Shown here: positions 59,618-64,000 of the stretch, in pieces | Layout: each line of letters opens with the position of its first letter | How positions within the stretch are numbered: position 1 is the first letter of the stretch | NCBI RefSeq assembly: GCF_964186585.1 | Contig: NZ_OZ075067.1 | Coordinates: 1,860,001-1,924,000, forward strand | Length of the DNA stretch: 64,000 nucleotides | Source: Microbacterium sp. MM2322 | GTDB lineage: Bacteria > Actinomycetota > Actinomycetes > Actinomycetales > Microbacteriaceae | Reading direction: 5' to 3' | Made by a program: the position numbers and the translations under genes | Notes under the pieces: model-generated | Database searches by the model: none | What the model was told of the DNA's origin: nothing | What the model saw: only the letters and a program-made list of their open reading frames with translations

Positions 59618-60363
59618 TGGCAGAGGACATCGAACTGACGGCCGAGACCGAGGCCGCCGAGCTCGGAATCGAGTTCTGCGGGGAGTGGTTCCACCCGACA
59701 CCGGGCGAAACCTTCTCCATCGGACGCGACGCCGACCTCGTGATCGACACGAACCCGTACCTCCATCGCCGGTTGCTCGAGATCGAATCGGGCCAGGGCT
59801 TGTGGTGGCTCACCAACACGGGACGATCGATCTCGGTCGCCCTCGCGACCGCCGACGGGGCCTACCAGGCGATGCTGGGCCCGGGAACGCGCGTCCCGCT
59901 CGTCTTCCCCGAGCTCGTCGTCATGTTCACGGCCGGGGCGTACACCTACGAGTTCACGATCCGCAACGGGGCGGCCAGGTTCACCGGTCGTGGATCCGCG
60001 GCCGACGAGGACGGCACCGATGGCGGCACGACGATCGGAGCCGTCCCACTGACCGCCACCCAGCGCCTCCTGCTCATCGCGCTCTGCGAACCGATCCTCC
60101 GCGGCGGGATGATGGGCTCGAGCCAGATCCCGTCGTCGGCGAAGGCGGCCGAACGTCTCGGCTGGCCGCTCACGACCTTCAACCGCAAGCTCGACAACGT
60201 GTGCGACAAGTTCGACCGTGAGGGCGTCCAGGGCCTTCGCGGCGCTGCCGGCAAGCTCGCGACGAATCGTCGTGCGCGCCTCGTCGAGCATGCCGTGCTC
60301 TCACGCCTGGTGACAGCGGCGGATCTTCCGCTGCTGGATGCCGCGCAGACCGCCGACCGCTGA
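59617..60363 (+). CDS. FHA-like protein with C-terminal helix-turn-helix-like region
   Basis: This predicted cytosolic protein of 248 residues has an N-terminal FHA-like domain (about 22-112, SIGRDADLVI, NPYLHRR, LTNTGRS). The usual Ser of S-x-x-H is Pro here, so phosphate binding may be altered. A linker follows and then an alpha-helical C-terminal region (about 142-248, LTATQRLLLIALCEP then AERLGWPLTTFNRKLDNVC) that looks like a winged or simple helix-turn-helix. If it binds DNA it would link the kinase circuit to transcription. ATG at 59617 overlaps the upstream TGA by 1 bp; GTG at 59614 is an alternative. It is the last gene of the cluster, 60 bp before hrpA. Confidence 0.78.
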   Translation: MAEDIELTAETEAAELGIEFCGEWFHPTPGETFSIGRDADLVIDTNPYLHRRLLEIESGQGLWWLTNTGRSISVALATADGAYQAMLGPGTRVPLVFPELVVMFTAGAYTYEFTIRNGAARFTGRGSAADEDGTDGGTTIGAVPLTATQRLLLIALCEPILRGGMMGSSQIPSSAKAAERLGWPLTTFNRKLDNVCDKFDREGVQGLRGAAGKLATNRRARLVEHAVLSRLVTAADLPLLDAAQTADR

Positions 60364-60409
60364 CCGCCCCCGCCTGACGCACGGGGGCCGCCGGCATCCG
60401 CCTGCGCGA

Positions 60410-60415
60410 TAGCAT
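60410..60415 (+). promoter_or_regulatory. -10 box TAGCAT, probable leaderless promoter of hrpA
   Basis: TAGCAT is followed by 8 nt and the GTG at 60424; spacing is slightly longer than in the other cases in this window. Confidence 0.4.
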
Positions 60416-60423
60416 CGAAGGCT

Positions 60424-63400
60424 GTGTCCGCACCCGCCCCCGTCATCTCGTATCCCCCGGAGCTGCCCGTCAGCGCCGCTCGGGAGGAGATCTCGCGCGC
60501 CATCGCGGAGAACCAGGTCGTCATCGTCGCCGGCGCGACGGGCTCGGGCAAGACGACGCAGCTGCCCAAGATGTGCCTCGAGCTGGGGCGCACCCGCATC
60601 GCCCACACCCAGCCGCGACGGATCGCTGCGCGATCGATCGCCGAGCGCCTCGCGCACGAGGTACAGGTGCCCCTCGGCGGGGCGATCGGCTACAAGGTCC
60701 GCTTCACCGACGAGGTGACGGAGGCCACGCAGGTCACGCTGATGACCGACGGCATCCTGCTGAACGAGATCCACCGCGACCGGCTGCTGCGGCGCTACGA
60801 CACGATCATCGTCGACGAGGCCCATGAGCGCTCGCTCAACGTGGACTTCCTCCTCGGCTACCTCGCCCGCATCCTCCCGGAACGCCCCGACCTCAAGGTG
60901 ATCATCACCTCGGCGACGATCGACCCGCAGAGCTTCGCCGCCCACTTCGCGGCGACGGCCCCCGACGGCGAACGCGTGCCCGCCCCGGTCATCGAGGTGT
61001 CGGGACGCACGTATCCCGTCGAGATCCGCTACCGCGCACACGACGACGAGTCCGAGGACGACGTCGACGGCCTGCTCGCCGCGCTCCGCGAGCTCGACCG
61101 CGAGCCCGACGGCGACGTGCTCGTCTTCCTTCCCGGCGAGGCCGAGATCCGCGATGCGATGGATGCCGTCCGCGGCCTCTACGCGAAGGATGCCCGTCCC
61201 ACCGAGGTCCTGCCCCTGTTCGGACGGCTGTCGTCGGCGGAACAGCACCGCGTATTCGAGCCGTCGCACGTGGCGGGGGTCCGCCGCAGGATCATCCTCG
61301 CGACGAACGTCGCCGAGACGAGCCTCACGGTTCCCGGCATCCGCTACGTGGTCGACACGGGCACGGCGCGCATCTCGCGGTACAGCGTGCGGTCGAAGAT
61401 CCAGCGCCTGCCGATCGAGGCGATCTCGCAGGCGTCGGCGCAGCAGCGTTCCGGGCGTGCCGGGCGCACATCGGCGGGCATCGCGATACGGCTCTACGCC
61501 GAGGACGATTTCACGGCGCGGCCCGAGTTCACCGAGCCCGAGATCCTCCGCACCTCGCTGGCGTCGGTCATCCTGCAGATGCTGTCGCTGGGCTTCGGCG
61601 ACGTCACCGAGTTCCCGTTCCTCACGAAGCCCGACAGCCGCGGCGTGAAGGCCGCGGTCGAACTCCTCACCGAGCTCCGCGCCGTGGGCGGCCGCACCGG
61701 CGCGCTGCGTCTGACGAGCCTCGGTCGTCGCATCGCGCGACTGCCGATCGACCCCCGCTTCGCGCGGATGCTGCTCGAGGCCGAGAAGCTCGGCGTCTCG
61801 CGCGACGTGCTCGCGATCGTGTCGGGCCTGTCGATCCAGGACGTCCGCGAGCGCCCCGAGGAGCGCCGCGAGGAAGCCGACCGTCTGCACGCCCGCTTCG
61901 TCGACCCGACGAGCGACTTCCTCACGCTGCTGAACCTCTGGAACCACCTGCGCGAGCAGCAGCGCGAGCTCGGCTCGAGCGCGTTCCGCCGGCTCTGCCG
62001 CAGCGAGCACCTCAACTACGTGCGTGTCCGTGAGTGGTTCGACGTTCATCGTCAGCTCTCGACCCTCTCGCGCTCGGGTGCGCCGAAGGATGCCCCGCGC
62101 CAAGAAGCCGGAGCGGCCGATCCCGACGCGCTGCACCGCGCGGTCCTGTCGGGACTCCTCTCGCACATCGGCATCCTCGACACCCGCTCGGTCACGACCG
62201 ATCCCGCGAAGAAGAACGCGCGCAAGCCCTTGCCGCAGTACCGCGGTGCGCGCGGCGCGTCGTTCGCCGTCTTCCCCGGCTCGGGGCTGCGCAAAGCCTC
62301 GCCCGACGCGGTCATGGCCGCCGAACTCGTCGAGACCTCGCGGCTGTTCGGCCGCACCGTTGCCGCGATCGACCCGGCGTGGGCGGAGGACCTCGCCGGC
62401 GACCTCGCGAACCGCAGTCTCAGCGACCCGCACTGGTCGAAGGATGCCGGCGCTGCCGTCGCGGCCGAGAAGGTGACGCTCTTCGGCGTCGAGATCATCC
62501 CGCGCCGTCGCGTCCAGCTCGCCCGTCGCGACCGCGACCTGGCGCGGGAGCTGTTCCTACGTCACGCGCTCGTCGAGGGCGAGTGGAACAGCCAGCACCT
62601 CGACAAGCGCCTCACCGCGTTCGAGCGTCGCAACGGTGAACTCCGCCGCCAGCTGGAGCGCATCGAGGAACGGGAGCGGCGCCGCGACATCCTCGTCGGC
62701 GACGAGGCCGTGTACGCGTTCTACGACGCCCGCATCCCCCACGACGTGTTCGACGTCCGCTCGTTCGAGACGTGGTGGCGCGAGACGCAGCCGCGGACGC
62801 CGAAGCTCCTCGACATGACCGAGGCCGACCTGCTCGGCGAGTCCGCCCGCACCGACGAGCGCGACTTCCCGACGCGCTGGCGTCAGGGAGACCAGGTGCT
62901 CTCGCTCGCCTACCGTTTCGAGCCGGGCGCTCCCGACGACGGCGTCAGCGTCGTCATCCCGCTCGCCCTGCTCGCGCAGGTGCGCCCCGACGGGTTCGAC
63001 TGGCAGGTTCCCGGGATGCGGGACGAACTCGTCACGGGGCTCATCAAGGCCCTCCCCAAGGCCATCCGCCGCCACGTCGTGCCCGCGGCCGACTGGGCGA
63101 CGACCCTCGGCGACGAGATCCGCGGGTCCGGCCCGGAGGACACCGACGGGCTCCCGGCATCCACTCTCCGTGCGGCCCTGGCCGCCCGGATCCAGCGCGT
63201 CGCGCACCAGCCTGTCACCGAGCGCGACTTCGACCTCGAGCGCGTCCCCGCCCACCTGACCGTCTCGTTCCGCGCCGTCGACCAGCGGGGACGCACCGTG
63301 GGGTCGTCCCGTGACCTCCGCGAGCTGCAGGACCGCCTCGCCGGCCGGGCGCGGGAGTCGGTGGCCCGCTCACTGGCGCCGCGGCGCGAGGCGACACCGA

Positions 63401-64000
63401 CGGCATCCCCCGCCCGTGCCGTCGCCGCCGCGAGCGCTCCCCTCGAACGCACCGGCATCACGACGTGGGACGTGGGAGATCTTCCCGAGGTCGTCGACAC
63501 GAAGGTGGCCGGCGGCGTCGTCCGCGGCTACCCCGCCCTCGCCGACGCGAAGGACGCCGTCACCCTCCGGATCGAGGCGACCCCGGAGCGCGCTGCGGAG
63601 CTCACCCGCGCGGGTGCCCGTCGGCTGCTGCTCCTCGCCGTCGCCTCCCCCACCGCCTACGTCATGGATCATCTGACGGCGCCCGAGAAGCTCGCTCTCG
63701 CCGCCTCGCCGTACCCGTCCGCGAAAGCCCTGATCGAGGACGCCCGCGTCGCCGTCGCCGACGCCGTCATGGGCGATGCCGTCATCCGCACCGAGGCCGC
63801 CTTCACGGCCTCGCGCGACGCCTTCTCCGCCCGGATCGTCGACGAGCTCTTCCAGACCGTCTCCCTCGCCGCCCGCATCCTCACCCTGCAGCGCGACGTC
63901 GAACGCGCCGTGAAGCAGCAGAACTCGATGACCCTGCTTGCCGCCCTCGGCGATGTGAAGGGACAGCTCGCGGGTCTCGTCCACCCGGGCTTCCTCTCGC
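60424..64000 (+). CDS. hrpA: HrpA-type DEAH-box RNA helicase (3' end outside window)
   Basis: The first 1192 residues of a large ATP-dependent RNA helicase are present; the gene runs off the window. Motif I GATGSGKTTQLP (about 40), Ia TQPRRIAARS, II VDEAHERSLN (about 133-142), III SATIDP, V TNVAETSLTVPG and VI QRSGRAGR are all present, followed by the helicase-associated domains and the long C-terminal DUF3418-like region characteristic of HrpA. E. coli HrpA, about 1300 residues, acts in mRNA processing and rescue of stalled ribosomes. The start is GTG at 60424 with VSAPAPVISYPPELPVS; no ribosome-binding site is visible, consistent with leaderless translation. No frameshift is seen within the window. 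Confidence 0.94.
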   Translation, partial: MSAPAPVISYPPELPVSAAREEISRAIAENQVVIVAGATGSGKTTQLPKMCLELGRTRIAHTQPRRIAARSIAERLAHEVQVPLGGAIGYKVRFTDEVTEATQVTLMTDGILLNEIHRDRLLRRYDTIIVDEAHERSLNVDFLLGYLARILPERPDLKVIITSATIDPQSFAAHFAATAPDGERVPAPVIEVSGRTYPVEIRYRAHDDESEDDVDGLLAALRELDREPDGDVLVFLPGEAEIRDAMDAVRGLYAKDARPTEVLPLFGRLSSAEQHRVFEPSHVAGVRRRIILATNVAETSLTVPGIRYVVDTGTARISRYSVRSKIQRLPIEAISQASAQQRSGRAGRTSAGIAIRLYAEDDFTARPEFTEPEILRTSLASVILQMLSLGFGDVTEFPFLTKPDSRGVKAAVELLTELRAVGGRTGALRLTSLGRRIARLPIDPRFARMLLEAEKLGVSRDVLAIVSGLSIQDVRERPEERREEADRLHARFVDPTSDFLTLLNLWNHLREQQRELGSSAFRRLCRSEHLNYVRVREWFDVHRQLSTLSRSGAPKDAPRQEAGAADPDALHRAVLSGLLSHIGILDTRSVTTDPAKKNARKPLPQYRGARGASFAVFPGSGLRKASPDAVMAAELVETSRLFGRTVAAIDPAWAEDLAGDLANRSLSDPHWSKDAGAAVAAEKVTLFGVEIIPRRRVQLARRDRDLARELFLRHALVEGEWNSQHLDKRLTAFERRNGELRRQLERIEERERRRDILVGDEAVYAFYDARIPHDVFDVRSFETWWRETQPRTPKLLDMTEADLLGESARTDERDFPTRWRQGDQVLSLAYRFEPGAPDDGVSVVIPLALLAQVRPDGFDWQVPGMRDELVTGLIKALPKAIRRHVVPAADWATTLGDEIRGSGPEDTDGLPASTLRAALAARIQRVAHQPVTERDFDLERVPAHLTVSFRAVDQRGRTVGSSRDLRELQDRLAGRARESVARSLAPRREATPTASPARAVAAASAPLERTGITTWDVGDLPEVVDTKVAGGVVRGYPALADAKDAVTLRIEATPERAAELTRAGARRLLLLAVASPTAYVMDHLTAPEKLALAASPYPSAKALIEDARVAVADAVMGDAVIRTEAAFTASRDAFSARIVDELFQTVSLAARILTLQRDVERAVKQQNSMTLLAALGDVKGQLAGLVHPGFLS

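Noticed and set aside
1..64000. Signs of a mobile island, prophage or insertion sequence
   Set aside because: No transposase, integrase, terminal repeats or abrupt composition change; every segment carries core-type genes.

Overview
The window is about 70% GC, densely coding, and reads like core chromosome of a high-GC Gram-positive of the family Microbacteriaceae, most likely Microbacterium or a close relative. Support for this: the coproporphyrin-dependent haem genes, PMT-type protein mannosyltransferase, Stealth and Eis-like proteins, a MoxR/DUF58/transglutaminase cluster, frequent GTG starts, 4-bp start/stop overlaps and many apparently leaderless promoters. I see no insertion sequence, prophage, CRISPR array or plasmid function. 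One tRNA gene (Gln, TTG) is present. Genus and species are inferred from gene content only.

Layout. 1-3648: end of gnd, a VanZ-like membrane protein (apparent CTG start) and a response regulator/sensor kinase pair. 3649-4171: a non-coding convergent gap with four copies of a 49-bp hairpin repeat. 4172-7049: a three-gene operon for a flavinylated membrane electron carrier (FMN-binding lipoprotein, ApbE, RnfD/NqrB-ferredoxin-reductase fusion). 7198-11262: prs, glmU, tRNA-Gln, a MarR regulator and an RluA-type pseudouridine synthase. 11281-20985: ABC-F ATPase, two small membrane proteins, Eis-like acetyltransferase, ispE, aldo/keto reductase, Stealth phosphotransferase, metallophosphoesterase, rsmA. 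21152-30826: a complete Glu-tRNA-to-coproporphyrin-to-haem pathway after glutamyl-tRNA formation, with hemE-cgoX-chdC-cpfC-hemC-hemD-hemB-hemL on the minus strand and hemA divergent; a LacI regulator is coupled to hemA. 31839-34297: metG-tatD. 34348-41561: a beta-galactoside utilisation locus with a LacI repressor, two palindromic operators, a GH42 beta-galactosidase and an ABC importer lacking its own ATPase. 41551-43997: rsmI and a protein O-mannosyltransferase, transcribed divergently 23 bp apart. 44024-60363: an eleven-gene signalling and surface cluster. 60424 to the end: hrpA, cut by the window edge.

The 44-60 kb cluster is the most interesting region. It combines a membrane Ser/Thr kinase, a PP2C phosphatase, three FHA proteins (one with an additional membrane domain, one fused to a helix-turn-helix-like region), a small tail-anchored protein with repeated D-D/E-x-T motifs, a 1981-residue surface protein with Ig/cadherin-like and FN3-like repeats, and a MoxR-DUF58-transglutaminase module. 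The order kinase, FN3 protein, AAA ATPase, DUF58, transglutaminase matches the PFNA cluster described in bifidobacteria. Here it is extended by FHA and phosphatase genes, the transglutaminase has lost its catalytic Cys and His, and a shared threonine motif occurs in several proteins, suggesting a closed phosphothreonine circuit.

At the DNA level there are three recurring themes: TANNNT -10 boxes placed 6-8 nt before start codons; divergent gene pairs whose -10 boxes overlap (hemA/hemE and rsmI/PMT); and a strongly over-represented word GGATGCC/GGCATCC that overrides normal codon choice.
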